In this document: one piece after another, positions 31,717 through 40,128 of the stretch
Position numbering within the stretch: position 1 is the first letter of the stretch
Layout of the letters: every line of letters starts with the position of its first letter
Assembly (NCBI GenBank): GCA_964577975.1
Contig: CAZOBB010000199.1
Coordinates: forward strand, 1 to 64,000
DNA length: 64,000 nucleotides
Direction: 5' to 3'
Origin: JAOZMY01 sp964577975
GTDB lineage: Bacteria > Desulfobacterota > S145-22
The notes under the pieces: generated by a model
Told to the model about the DNA's origin: nothing
Databases searched by the model: none
What the model saw: only the letters and a program-made list of their open reading frames with translations
Position numbers and translations under genes: made by a program

Positions 31717-32736
31717 TTACAAACGCTTACACCCCAAACCATCTATATCCCACAAAGGCGCAACGGAAAGTATCGTAACGTCCTCCGCCCCCACTCGCCG
31801 AACCGAAACGTCCACCGCCGTTTCATGTCGTCCCTTTCCGTAACGCGCCACAATCCCTGCTGCCGTCCGTAGTCTTGATCGAGGCCACTCTTTTTGGAGC
31901 CCCCTCAATAGTCCCGTGGGACCCGAAAATCCAACCGCCTTCAGAAAACAATCCCCCTCCCTTGCGAGCGCAGCCAGTCGCTCGTTTTCTCCTTGATTTC
32001 GTGCCACCACGAGATGCATGTCACCTTCCCACACAAAATGCCTTCCCACATGACACAAAAAAATGTCCTCTACCTCAACTACAGGTTGTGTTTTTACCAC
32101 ATATTCTATTCTTTTGGAAAGGAGAGGATCCGTAAGGACACACCCTCCCGCCGGAGAAGGATAATCTTCGATCCCAAAAAAACGCGCAAGCTCCATCTGC
32201 GGAATCCTTCCCCGACCCGACAGGGCAAACAATCTATCCCGTTTTACCCATCCCTCCCGCTCCGGATGGGTTTCCGGCAGGAGCTTGGCGCTGAGGGGAC
32301 GCAAAAGGTAGCCCTCTATCCCCGACTCCCGTTCCACAATTCGCATGGTATCCCTTCTCTGAGACATGGGACGTTGACCGACTACCTCTCCAGTCGCGAC
32401 AAAATCGGCTCCCATCTCCCTCATGATTTCCCCAGCCTTCCTCACCATCAATATCTTACAATCGATACAAGGATTGAAATTCTTCCCATACCCATGGGGA
32501 GGATTCTTTAACATTGGAATGTACTCCCGCGTCAGATCGACAACTTGAAGGTGTATTTTCCACTTATCCCATACCTCTTGTATCAGAGAGGCAGGTGCCT
32601 TCAGATAATCACTCCCGAAAAAAGGAGAAACAAATTGAACAGCTAAAACCTCTACACCCTGAGATTCCAAAATCTTTACAGCAAGAATGCTGTCAAGTCC
32701 CCCAGAAAAGAGACAAACCGCTTTAACAAGTTCCAT
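31717..32736 (-). CDS. PP-loop ATPase, probable tRNA-thiolation type
   Basis: 339 residues. The N-terminus is an ATP pyrophosphatase loop CLFSGGLDSILAVKIL. A CIDCK pair lies near residue 93 and a GADFVATGEVVGQRPMSQ segment follows, both typical of ThiI/MnmA-like tRNA sulfur-transfer enzymes. No THUMP or rhodanese domain is present, so it is neither standard ThiI nor MnmA. The C-terminal 110 residues are an additional domain I cannot name. The ATG lies eight bases after a hairpin with a T tract and has no clear ribosome-binding site. It heads a 13-gene co-directional run down to nth. Confidence 0.75.
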   Translation of the reverse strand: MELVKAVCLFSGGLDSILAVKILESQGVEVLAVQFVSPFFGSDYLKAPASLIQEVWDKWKIHLQVVDLTREYIPMLKNPPHGYGKNFNPCIDCKILMVRKAGEIMREMGADFVATGEVVGQRPMSQRRDTMRIVERESGIEGYLLRPLSAKLLPETHPEREGWVKRDRLFALSGRGRIPQMELARFFGIEDYPSPAGGCVLTDPLLSKRIEYVVKTQPVVEVEDIFLCHVGRHFVWEGDMHLVVARNQGENERLAALAREGDCFLKAVGFSGPTGLLRGLQKEWPRSRLRTAAGIVARYGKGRHETAVDVSVRRVGAEDVTILSVAPLWDIDGLGCKRL

Positions 32737-32744
32737 AAGCTACT

Positions 32745-32772
32745 AAAAAAGCTAAACACTTGCATGTTTAGC
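32745..32772 (-). terminator. Rho-independent terminator or attenuator between the phosphatase and PP-loop genes
   Basis: GCTAAACA (32751-32758) pairs perfectly with TGTTTAGC (32765-32772) around a 6-base loop; on the - strand six T follow at once (32750-32745). It ends the kinase-phosphatase cluster, and it also sits directly against the next start codon at 32736, so partial read-through control is possible. Confidence 0.75.
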
Positions 32773-32825
32773 TCTCCATCCTCTCTTTCTAACGTGGCCT
32801 TTTCTACCAAAGATGGGAAGGAAAT

Positions 32826-33818
32826 TCAATTATCGTGGAAGCCTTTTCCTTTTTCGCTTTGCCCTTTATTTAAATGAATGGCCTTCTCACAAAAAACGCT
32901 CCCTTTTCTAAAAAAGGAAAGAACACGGGCCTTCAACCTCCTCCCCGTGTCGGTTGTCCGACTCCAATACCCTATTCCCCCACATCCCAAGACAAGGAGT
33001 ATCAGGATAAAAAACACCTTCTTCAAACGTCTAGAAGCAAGGGGAGTAGAGGCGACACTCGTTTCGAAATGTTTCGTGTTCATCAGCGCGCTTCCTTCCA
33101 TAACTGCTAATGTAACGGAAATATTATCCTTTCCTCCTGCCTCATTCGCCGTCTCCACAAGCTTCCGAACCGCCTCTTTAGGGGAGTTCTCTTCAAGAAT
33201 TTTCGCAATCTCCCTTTCGCTCACTTCGTCGTAAAGACCATCCGAGCACAATAAAATCTTATCTCCCACCTGGAGTTCCATTTGACGAAGATCAAACTCC
33301 TGAATCGGTGCAATTCCTACTGCATTCACTATTATATGCCGTTTCGGATGCGTTTTTGCCTCTTCAGGACTTAATACCCCTTCCTGCATCATTCTTCTAA
33401 CCAGCGTATGATCCTCTGTAAGCCTCTGGAATCTCCCTTTCCGAAGAAGATAGGCTCGACTATCCCCAACATGCAGAAGCGTCAACGTGGAATTTCGGAT
33501 GATCACGGCGGTAAAAGTCGTGGCCATGCCTTTACAAGAAGGAGTCGCCTCAATGTAATTCCGGACTTCTTGATTCGCCTTCTGAATAGCATGTTCAAAG
33601 AAGTCCCTTGGATCCTCGATTTCCGTTTCGTTAAACATTCGCCGGAGGGTCTCTACAGCCAAACGGCTCGCGACATCACCACACTTGTGTCCACCCACAC
33701 CATCCGCCACCACCATCAACAAGGCGTCACCTTTTGAAAACACAGCACAGAAATCCTGATTTTCCTTCCTCTTTCTTCCTGTATCCGTTAATGAAAATGC
33801 TTGAATCCTTTGACGCAT
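32826..33818 (-). CDS. Membrane-anchored PP2C-type Ser/Thr phosphatase
   Basis: 330 residues. The PP2C/Stp1 catalytic domain (1-245) has the metal-binding motifs RKENQDFCAVF, VVADGVGGHKCGDVAS, LLHVGDSRAYLLR, LTEDHTLV, LLCSDGLYDEVS and GGKDNISVTLAV. A single membrane helix follows (about 268-290, FFILILLVLGCGGIGYW), with a short basic tail. Bacterial Stp enzymes dephosphorylate substrates of Ser/Thr kinases; most are soluble, so the membrane anchor would keep it beside the kinase encoded two genes upstream. It is the last gene of the cluster and precedes a terminator. Confidence 0.92.
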   Translation of the reverse strand: MRQRIQAFSLTDTGRKRKENQDFCAVFSKGDALLMVVADGVGGHKCGDVASRLAVETLRRMFNETEIEDPRDFFEHAIQKANQEVRNYIEATPSCKGMATTFTAVIIRNSTLTLLHVGDSRAYLLRKGRFQRLTEDHTLVRRMMQEGVLSPEEAKTHPKRHIIVNAVGIAPIQEFDLRQMELQVGDKILLCSDGLYDEVSEREIAKILEENSPKEAVRKLVETANEAGGKDNISVTLAVMEGSALMNTKHFETSVASTPLASRRLKKVFFILILLVLGCGGIGYWSRTTDTGRRLKARVLSFFRKGSVFCEKAIHLNKGQSEKGKGFHDN

Positions 33819-33825
33819 AGAAGAT

Positions 33826-34329
33826 CTAGAGCAATTTAAACTTTAATACCGTATTTCCGATCTTGATGGTATCCCCATCCTTAAGCTGAACCCGATCTAT
33901 GGATGTACCATTGACCTGCGTGCCCATATCCGAATCTAAATCCGTCAAAAAGAACTGATCCCCTTTCTTTCGAATACTTACATGCACCCGAGAAAGGCTC
34001 TCATCATTCAATCGGATATCGGCCGCTTCACCGTTTCCTATTAAAAGCTGCCCCATATCCTCAGGAAGGTGAAACTCTTTCCACTGATCCTTCCCTTCGA
34101 TGATCACCAACCACCCTAAAAAGGCCTCAACGGGTTCCAATCCTTCCGAAAAGATCTGCGTTTTTTCCAGCGCAGCCTTATCCGAAAAGACGGAGGTCCG
34201 CATAGGATCATTGAGGTTTTCAGCTACAATTTCCGTCTTCATCGTTTCCGACTGATCAATTTCATGGCCACAATCCCTACACACATTCGCTTTATCAGGG
34301 ATAGTGGCTCCGCAGTAGGGACAAATCAT
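33826..34329 (-). CDS. Zinc-ribbon FHA-domain protein
   Basis: 167 residues. N-terminal zinc ribbon with CxxC at 3/6 and 17/20. Residues 90-167 are an FHA phospho-threonine-binding domain (LLIGNGEAADIRLNDESLSRVHVSIRKKG, later DLDSDMGTQVNGT, seen in pieces). Between them lie three similar Thr motifs: KTEIVAE (T32), RTSVFSD (T45) and KTQIFSE (T57). These resemble the Thr switches upstream of the FHA domain in GarA/OdhI, where a phosphorylated Thr binds the protein's own FHA domain. It is probably a kinase substrate and adaptor, by inference from context. It is encoded 17 bases after the kinase and seven bases before the phosphatase. Confidence 0.88.
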   Translation of the reverse strand: MICPYCGATIPDKANVCRDCGHEIDQSETMKTEIVAENLNDPMRTSVFSDKAALEKTQIFSEGLEPVEAFLGWLVIIEGKDQWKEFHLPEDMGQLLIGNGEAADIRLNDESLSRVHVSIRKKGDQFFLTDLDSDMGTQVNGTSIDRVQLKDGDTIKIGNTVLKFKLL

Positions 34330-34346
34330 TGTTTTCTCCTCCCTTT

Positions 34347-36110
34347 TTAATCACTTGGGAAATACTCATCCCGCCCCGTGGGGGATTCTTCTTCGACGCC
34401 TTCCGATGTCCCTTTTTCGCCCGATCGTTCCAAGTCCTTTATCGACTTCTTCAGCGACTCAAAAAAATGGCCAATCTGTTTATCAATTGTTACTATCTCC
34501 CCCTTTTTCTTCTTTTTCTCTTTATTCTTTTTCTTTTCCTCCTTTTCATTATCCTCTTTTTGTCGTGCCTCTTTTTTAAGGTTCTCTTGTCCCCTATTCT
34601 GGGCTCCTATGTGCAAAGAACTCTTTGTCCCTTTCAGTCTTCCTGAAGTATCCATAATTACGACACTGCTTGGGGATGAAATCCTATTTCTCTGTTTCCT
34701 TGTAACCCCGAGTGCATGATGTTTAAGAGGCTTTCCTTTCTTTGCCAATTTTCCCTCAGGAGTCATCTCAATGATTTCCCCTTTCACCGAAGGTGGGCGA
34801 CGCCACCGCTTCTTCTCTTCAACCTTAGGGGCTGAACCTTCAGACGTTATCCGACGCTTTTCAGGTGATGAAGCAGGAGAGGTTTCTTCTCCCACCTTTT
34901 TTTTTTCAGAAGCTGAACCACTCTTTTCTGTTTCCCCCTCTTCCTTTCCCTCGGCTCCTTTTTCCAGTTCTTCGAGAATAGGGGTTACATCCTCTTCCTT
35001 CTCTCCTTCCTCTTTATCAAATGATGATCCTCCCTCTCCACCCTCCACCGTTGAGGTGACTGAAGAAAATGTCGCTTTTCTTTTCAAGACAGGTTCCTTA
35101 ACAACTGGAATCACAGCCTGTTTTCTATTAAAATACCAATAGGCGAAGACCGCCAATACAGCTCCGACAATTAAGATACCTACAAGAATCCAAACGAAAG
35201 GGGGAATTCCATACCTTTCCATCAAAGGGACAAGTATCTTCTTGGCCACTTTGGGCTTCGAAACAGGAGGAAAGGAAGCCTTAGATGTAGCTTCTTCCTC
35301 TTTAATATCAAGGGCTTTCAGAACCTCCTCTGCACTTTGAAAACGTTTTTCGGGATTCTTTTCAAGAAGCTTGAGAATAACCTGCGCGAGGGATTTAGGA
35401 AGGTCTTTTCTAATTCTTTTAGGGTTAGGGGGAGGAGTCTCCGTATGGGCCCTCATAATCTCAAAATCGGAGTTCCCGAAAAATGGCAATTTTCCTGTTA
35501 CCATTTGGTAGAGGGTTATTCCCATCGCATAAAGGTCACTCCGTGCGTCAGCCGGTTTCCCTTTCACCTGCTCTGGTGACATATACCACAAGGTCCCCAA
35601 GCGCGTTCCAGCTTTTGTATGGCCTTGTTCAGTTGTAGCTTTCGCAATCCCAAAATCGGTTACCTTTACCCGTCCCTCTGGAGATATTATGATATTACCG
35701 GGTTTAAGATCGCGATGGATCACACCCTTGGAATGCATGAAAGAAAGGGCATCTAGGACTTGCCGCGTGATTGCCACTGCCTCTTCGCAAGGAAGAGCCC
35801 CCCGCTCCTGGATTATGGTATCCAACGTTTTTCCTGCAACAAACTCCATCACCAGGAGCAATCTTCCCTCATACTCCAGCAGATTATGGACATTGACAAC
35901 ATTCGGATGATTCAAGCGGGCCTGAATTTTCGCCTCCCGAATAAAACGCGATCGCATCTCCGGGTTAGTGGCAAACTCGGGAGAAAGATCCTTGATTGCC
36001 ACCTCCTGTTCGAGACGCACATGGATCCCGCGATACACAACACCCATGCCGCCCGCACCAATCTTCTGCTGAATTTTATAATCCCCTATGACTGCGCCTA
36101 ATAAAGACAA
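34347..36110 (-). CDS. Membrane Ser/Thr protein kinase (PknB-like catalytic domain)
   Basis: 587 residues. The kinase domain (about 10-270) is complete: IGAGGMGVVYRG, VAIKDL with the ATP lysine, VIHRDLKPGNI, VTDFGIAK, and a WYMSPEQ activation-segment end. A membrane helix follows at about 305-330 (FVWILVGILIVGAVLAVFAYW). The C-terminal 250 residues are low-complexity, mostly Lys, Glu, Ser and Pro, without PASTA or other sensor domains, and should lie outside the cytoplasm. Start is TTG after AAGGGGGGG. Together with the FHA proteins and the PP2C enzyme it forms a phospho-signalling cluster. The signal is unknown. Confidence 0.93.
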   Translation of the reverse strand: MSLLGAVIGDYKIQQKIGAGGMGVVYRGIHVRLEQEVAIKDLSPEFATNPEMRSRFIREAKIQARLNHPNVVNVHNLLEYEGRLLLVMEFVAGKTLDTIIQERGALPCEEAVAITRQVLDALSFMHSKGVIHRDLKPGNIIISPEGRVKVTDFGIAKATTEQGHTKAGTRLGTLWYMSPEQVKGKPADARSDLYAMGITLYQMVTGKLPFFGNSDFEIMRAHTETPPPNPKRIRKDLPKSLAQVILKLLEKNPEKRFQSAEEVLKALDIKEEEATSKASFPPVSKPKVAKKILVPLMERYGIPPFVWILVGILIVGAVLAVFAYWYFNRKQAVIPVVKEPVLKRKATFSSVTSTVEGGEGGSSFDKEEGEKEEDVTPILEELEKGAEGKEEGETEKSGSASEKKKVGEETSPASSPEKRRITSEGSAPKVEEKKRWRRPPSVKGEIIEMTPEGKLAKKGKPLKHHALGVTRKQRNRISSPSSVVIMDTSGRLKGTKSSLHIGAQNRGQENLKKEARQKEDNEKEEKKKNKEKKKKKGEIVTIDKQIGHFFESLKKSIKDLERSGEKGTSEGVEEESPTGRDEYFPSD

Positions 36111-36159
36111 GTCCCCCCCTTTATCAAAGATCGTTTCGTACTACTCTAAATCCCCCTCC

Positions 36160-37863
36160 TCAAGACTCTGATTTAAACACAAAACTTGCCATCTTTCCTT
36201 TGCCAATAATAATTACATCCCCAGGTTTCAATATCTCCGATTTGATCTGATGGCCCATGGTATTCAAAAATGTTCCATTCGCCGAGGCTAGATCCTTCAC
36301 TACCACATTTCCCCCTTCCTCTCCAACCCACGCATGCTCTCGTGATACGTGAGGATTATCAATCACAATATCACACTTCGCCGGATCGCGCCCTATCTTC
36401 AAACCTTCTTTTGAAATCTCGAATACTTTTCCCTCATAAGGCCCATCTTTTCCCACCAAGACTCCTAACGAAGAGGATGGCTCCGCCTTTTCAATCATGG
36501 TCACTTCTTCCATGGCGGCAGGCGCCGGCGCTTCTTGGACAACAGCTGTCCCCTTCTTGCTTCCACCTTTGGCCATCACAATGATGATTATCAAGACGAC
36601 GACGACACCAACCCCGATGCCTACATAAAGGGCAATCTTCTTCCATGAAACAGGACACTCTCCCCGTGTGATCTTTTCCTGTGTGAGACGTTGAAGCTTG
36701 AGAACATCCGGCTGCCCCGGCATGAGTTTAAGAACGGCATCACAGTGTTTCATGACGAGGTCACACTCCTGTTTCGCATACGCCTCCAATGCTTCCGCCC
36801 ATATCTTGTTGAAAAGGCTTTCTTCATTGGTCTTGATTCCCGCCCTCGCGATAAATTCTTTCACCGTATTGATCGGGACAAGGAAATTGAAACCTTGGAT
36901 CTGTTGGTACCCTGTAGAAGTCTTTTCAACACTGGCAAGCGTTGACATCCCCACAACACGACCCAGGGCATCAAAGGCAGGTCCCCCACTGTTCCCATGG
37001 GCTATCGGCGTATCCGTCTGAATGAGGGAAGCACCCGTCGCCGTCAATTTCTTCCCAGAGATGTGACCTACCGTAACCGTACAATCGAGGATATTTTCCA
37101 AACTCTTCTGCAGCATGAGATGGGAAATCACAACCCCCGGATATCCCGCCGCATAGACCACCTCTCCCAACTGGACGGAACTTGAATCTCCAAGAACAAC
37201 CGTTGGCAAATCCTTCGCCTCGATTTTGACTATCGCAATATCTTTTCCTGTCTCCGATTCATAGTGAAATCCAGGAATATCCATTTTCCCTGGATATGGA
37301 CCCATGGGAGGGCTGTAGTCTTTGACTTCCGCTGGATATTTCTTTTTGTTCGACAAAAAAACCACCAGATCTTTCTTAATCCTCACAATCGACTTGGGTT
37401 TCAAAATATTGTAAAGCTCCCCGACGGCTTTTCGGATGCTACCAGGATCATTTGAAATCTTTCCAGCCTGCAACAACTTGGGAATGAAATGTTTCTGAAT
37501 CACTTGGAGAAGAAACATCTTCTCCAACTGTTTATCATTTTTTTCGTGATAAAACTGAACCACATGGCCATTGGTACAAATATATCCATTGGGATTAATA
37601 ATAAATCCTGACCCCGTCGAAAGCCTTCCCACATCCGTAAACGATTTCACGCCACTTTTCGTATTGATCTGCACGACGCCGCTCACTTGTGAAAGGATGA
37701 ATACCACCGCAGGCTTGACACGAAGCAGCATCATTTGGGCCTTTCCCTCTACAGCAAAAGACGGGCGGGTCCCCAACGTCAAGCCACCGATCAAAAAACA
37801 CATGACGAAGGCGAACCCACCAATCTTCTTCCGAAACGCCACCCATTTCATGGAAAAGTCCAT
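36160..37863 (-). CDS. Periplasmic trypsin-like (Deg-type) protease with transmembrane helix and cytoplasmic FHA domain
   Basis: About 567 residues. Signal segment (about 12-35), then a trypsin-like domain with catalytic His (YICTNGHVV), Asp (GKDIAIVKI) and Ser (AHGNSGGPAFD). An insertion of about 90 residues separates the His and Asp motifs. There is no PDZ domain. A membrane helix (about 413-437, YVGIGVGVVVVLIIIIVMA) is followed by an FHA domain at the C-terminus (LKIGRDPAKCDIVIDNPHVS, LASANGTF). The topology puts the protease outside and the FHA domain inside the cell. The ATG at 37863 has AAGGAGGG five bases upstream and was preferred over 37902. First gene of the kinase cluster. Confidence 0.9.
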   Translation of the reverse strand: MDFSMKWVAFRKKIGGFAFVMCFLIGGLTLGTRPSFAVEGKAQMMLLRVKPAVVFILSQVSGVVQINTKSGVKSFTDVGRLSTGSGFIINPNGYICTNGHVVQFYHEKNDKQLEKMFLLQVIQKHFIPKLLQAGKISNDPGSIRKAVGELYNILKPKSIVRIKKDLVVFLSNKKKYPAEVKDYSPPMGPYPGKMDIPGFHYESETGKDIAIVKIEAKDLPTVVLGDSSSVQLGEVVYAAGYPGVVISHLMLQKSLENILDCTVTVGHISGKKLTATGASLIQTDTPIAHGNSGGPAFDALGRVVGMSTLASVEKTSTGYQQIQGFNFLVPINTVKEFIARAGIKTNEESLFNKIWAEALEAYAKQECDLVMKHCDAVLKLMPGQPDVLKLQRLTQEKITRGECPVSWKKIALYVGIGVGVVVVLIIIIVMAKGGSKKGTAVVQEAPAPAAMEEVTMIEKAEPSSSLGVLVGKDGPYEGKVFEISKEGLKIGRDPAKCDIVIDNPHVSREHAWVGEEGGNVVVKDLASANGTFLNTMGHQIKSEILKPGDVIIIGKGKMASFVFKSES

Positions 37864-37930
37864 CTTTCCCTCCTTTTTGCAACTATGCTCTTTTGAATTC
37901 ATCCTCTGACAAAAATCCTTACCATTATAT

Positions 37931-37950
37931 ATTCATACATATTCATACAT
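37931..37950. repeat. Tandem 10-bp direct repeat upstream of the protease-FHA gene
   Basis: ATTCATACAT occurs twice in tandem with no spacer (37931-37940 and 37941-37950). It overlaps the -10 region of the predicted promoter, so it may be a binding site for a regulator, or simply slippage in an AT-rich leader. Confidence 0.6.
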
Positions 37951-37970
37951 TTTACCCCCTTTTTTGTCAA
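37942..37970 (-). promoter_or_regulatory. Candidate sigma-70 promoter of the kinase cluster
   Basis: On the - strand a consensus TTGACA (37970-37965) is followed after 17 bases by TATGAA (37947-37942), 4 of 6 matches. It sits upstream of the protease-FHA gene, in the 157-base region shared with the divergent lytic transglycosylase gene. No convincing promoter was found for the other strand. Confidence 0.45.
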
Positions 37971-38059
37971 TAAATGAGAGCACACTGCACCGTTTGGAGA
38001 TTTCACCCTCCCCTTATGATCTTATTGACTTCAAATCTTTTTTTCGGTAATGGAGGGAT

Positions 38060-39667
38060 ATGCGTTATACATACTCGTGGAACAAAAGAAGAGGAGGGAT
38101 ATTCCCTCTTTTCATCCTTATTTTCCTCTTATTATGGTTGGTGAGTTGTAGCTCCCTCCAAAAGAAATCCCAGCCAGCCACTGCCCTTACTTCAACGACA
38201 CCTATAAAAACAGCCTCACTTGACATCATTGAAAAAGGGAAAAAAGAAGAAAAAAAGAAAGAAGAAGCCACAGCCCAGGGAAGAACCACAATGTTTCATT
38301 CTTCTGATTCTGCGGCAAAAGAAAAAGATACCTCCCAAGAAGCCCTTCCTGCCTCCCCCCAATCCTACCAGAAACTAACTTCCACCCCCCAGAAGGAAAA
38401 ACCCCTTTTTGACATCCCCATCGTCATGAATCCGCTAGTGGAAAACTTCATTAAATATTATCAAACCACGGGGAGGAAGCAGTTTTCTATTTGGCTTGCC
38501 CGGTCGGAACGTTACATTCCCATGATGAGAAAAGTTCTGAAAGAGCATGGTCTTCCCACGGACCTCGTATACCTTGCAATGATAGAAAGTGGATTCAATC
38601 CCATGGCCTATTCCCGTTCCCGCGCATCTGGTCCCTGGCAATTCATTTCGGGAACAGGAAGAAAATATGGCCTCAAGGTTAATTACTGGATCGATGAAAG
38701 GCGAGATCCAGAAAAGTCAACCGTCGCAGCAGCCCGATACCTGAAAGATCTTTATGATCAATTCGAATCATGGCATCTTGCAGCAGCCGCCTATAATTGT
38801 GGAGAAGGAAAGCTCAACCGGGCAATCAAACGTTACAAAACAGAAGACTACTGGCAACTTATCAAACACCACTACCTTAAAAGGGAAACACGCTTCTATG
38901 TCCCACAAATGATTGCCGCAGCGCTTATTGCGAAAGAACCTGAAAAATATGGCTTCACAGACATTCAATACCAGGAACCTCTCAAGTATGAACGAGCCGT
39001 GGTGCCTGGAGGAGTAACCCTCCGGGACATCGCCAAGGCATGTAAATGCCAAGAACAAACCCTTCGGATACTCAATCCAGAACTGATTCGACGCTGTACA
39101 CCCCCTTACCTCAAACGTTACGAAGTAAAAATCCCTGAGGGAACGAAACAAATACTCGCCAAGAACATCCACCGACTAAAACCCGTCGTCAAATCAACTC
39201 CCAACGGTTGGGTACGAACTCATATCGTGAGGCGAGGGGATACCCTTTATGAGCTTTCTTTAAAATACAAAGTGAGGGTGCGTGATATCCGTTACCTCAA
39301 TCATATCCGAGGCAATCTCTTACGTATCGGTCAAAGGCTTTTTATCCCGGCAGGTAGGGTAAAGAAAAGAAAGATTGCAAGACGAAGGAGGAAGAGACAT
39401 TATCATCCTGCGACATCCTCCATCATGGCTCACCGTATCATAGAGACTCGAAACGGGAAATTTAAAGAAATCGTTTATGAAGTCAGAAAAGGCGACAATC
39501 TATGGCTGATTGCACGACGCTTTAATATCCATGTCAAAGATATATGCAAATTAAATCCCCATATCAGCAAACACACACCTCTTCATCCCAAGGACAAGCT
39601 CAAGCTCCGCGTCCCAATGGCGAAATTCTCTAGTCTCCCTCTCTCGTCCCGTCAAGCGGTTCAGTAA
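38060..39667 (+). CDS. Lipoprotein lytic transglycosylase with LysM repeats (MltD-like)
   Basis: 535 residues. Lipoprotein signal with lipobox LVSC (Cys about 30), a disordered Lys/Glu/Ser linker, then an SLT domain: the catalytic Glu is in LAMIESGFNP, followed by SGPWQFISGTGRKYGL and AAAAYNCGEGKLNRAI. The C-terminus carries a degenerate LysM-like stretch (GVTLRDIAKACKCQEQTLRILNP) and two clear LysM repeats (HIVRRGDTLYELSLKY; YEVRKGDNLWLIARRF). It should cleave peptidoglycan from the outer membrane inner face, like MltD. Start has GGAGG three bases upstream. It is divergent from the kinase cluster, and its 3' end overlaps the convergent GNAT gene by 38 bases. Confidence 0.92.
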   Translation: MRYTYSWNKRRGGIFPLFILIFLLLWLVSCSSLQKKSQPATALTSTTPIKTASLDIIEKGKKEEKKKEEATAQGRTTMFHSSDSAAKEKDTSQEALPASPQSYQKLTSTPQKEKPLFDIPIVMNPLVENFIKYYQTTGRKQFSIWLARSERYIPMMRKVLKEHGLPTDLVYLAMIESGFNPMAYSRSRASGPWQFISGTGRKYGLKVNYWIDERRDPEKSTVAAARYLKDLYDQFESWHLAAAAYNCGEGKLNRAIKRYKTEDYWQLIKHHYLKRETRFYVPQMIAAALIAKEPEKYGFTDIQYQEPLKYERAVVPGGVTLRDIAKACKCQEQTLRILNPELIRRCTPPYLKRYEVKIPEGTKQILAKNIHRLKPVVKSTPNGWVRTHIVRRGDTLYELSLKYKVRVRDIRYLNHIRGNLLRIGQRLFIPAGRVKKRKIARRRRKRHYHPATSSIMAHRIIETRNGKFKEIVYEVRKGDNLWLIARRFNIHVKDICKLNPHISKHTPLHPKDKLKLRVPMAKFSSLPLSSRQAVQ

Positions 39668-40106
39668 GATCCAGTTCCAAGTTTATCCGACGTCCACGTT
39701 TAAAACCCATGGCGTGAAAAAATTGGAGGAGATCCCAATCATCCCATTTTACCAGCGTATTAATCTTCTCCACCCCATTGAGCCGGAAACTTCGAATCAG
39801 TTCCTCTGTTAAAAGCCTTGCGATTCCTTTCCGTTGATAGGCAGGATCTACCCCCAACGTCTCGATCATCCCTGTATTGTCCGGAACGCCAAACTCCCAT
39901 CCACTGACATCTCCCAAGATAAACCCTATTACCTTCCCATCAATCTCAGCCACAAGGGAAGCAAGCGGCGGGCGAAACTCGGACACTTCGATCTTCCGTT
40001 TCCAATATTCCAGGCGGGATTTCCCCAAGATTTTACGATCTATTTCGACAATCGCCGGAAGATCCTTACTTGTCAACCCCCGTATCCTGAGCTTTTCCTT
40101 TTCCAT
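39630..40106 (-). CDS. GNAT-family N-acetyltransferase
   Basis: 158 residues. The acetyl-CoA binding motif is GVDPAYQRKGIARLLTEEL, preceded by the beta-strand MIETL. The later FFHAMGFKRGRRI is the usual GNAT C-terminal motif. The substrate is not predictable; RimI-like protein acetylation is one possibility. Start has GAGGTGAGG upstream, 22 bases after gspC, suggesting it belongs to the glmU-glmS-gspC transcript. Its 3' end overlaps the convergent lytic transglycosylase gene. Confidence 0.85.
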   Translation of the reverse strand: MEKEKLRIRGLTSKDLPAIVEIDRKILGKSRLEYWKRKIEVSEFRPPLASLVAEIDGKVIGFILGDVSGWEFGVPDNTGMIETLGVDPAYQRKGIARLLTEELIRSFRLNGVEKINTLVKWDDWDLLQFFHAMGFKRGRRINLELDLTEPLDGTREGD

Positions 40107-40128
40107 CGCCTCACCTCAAACAATCCTT

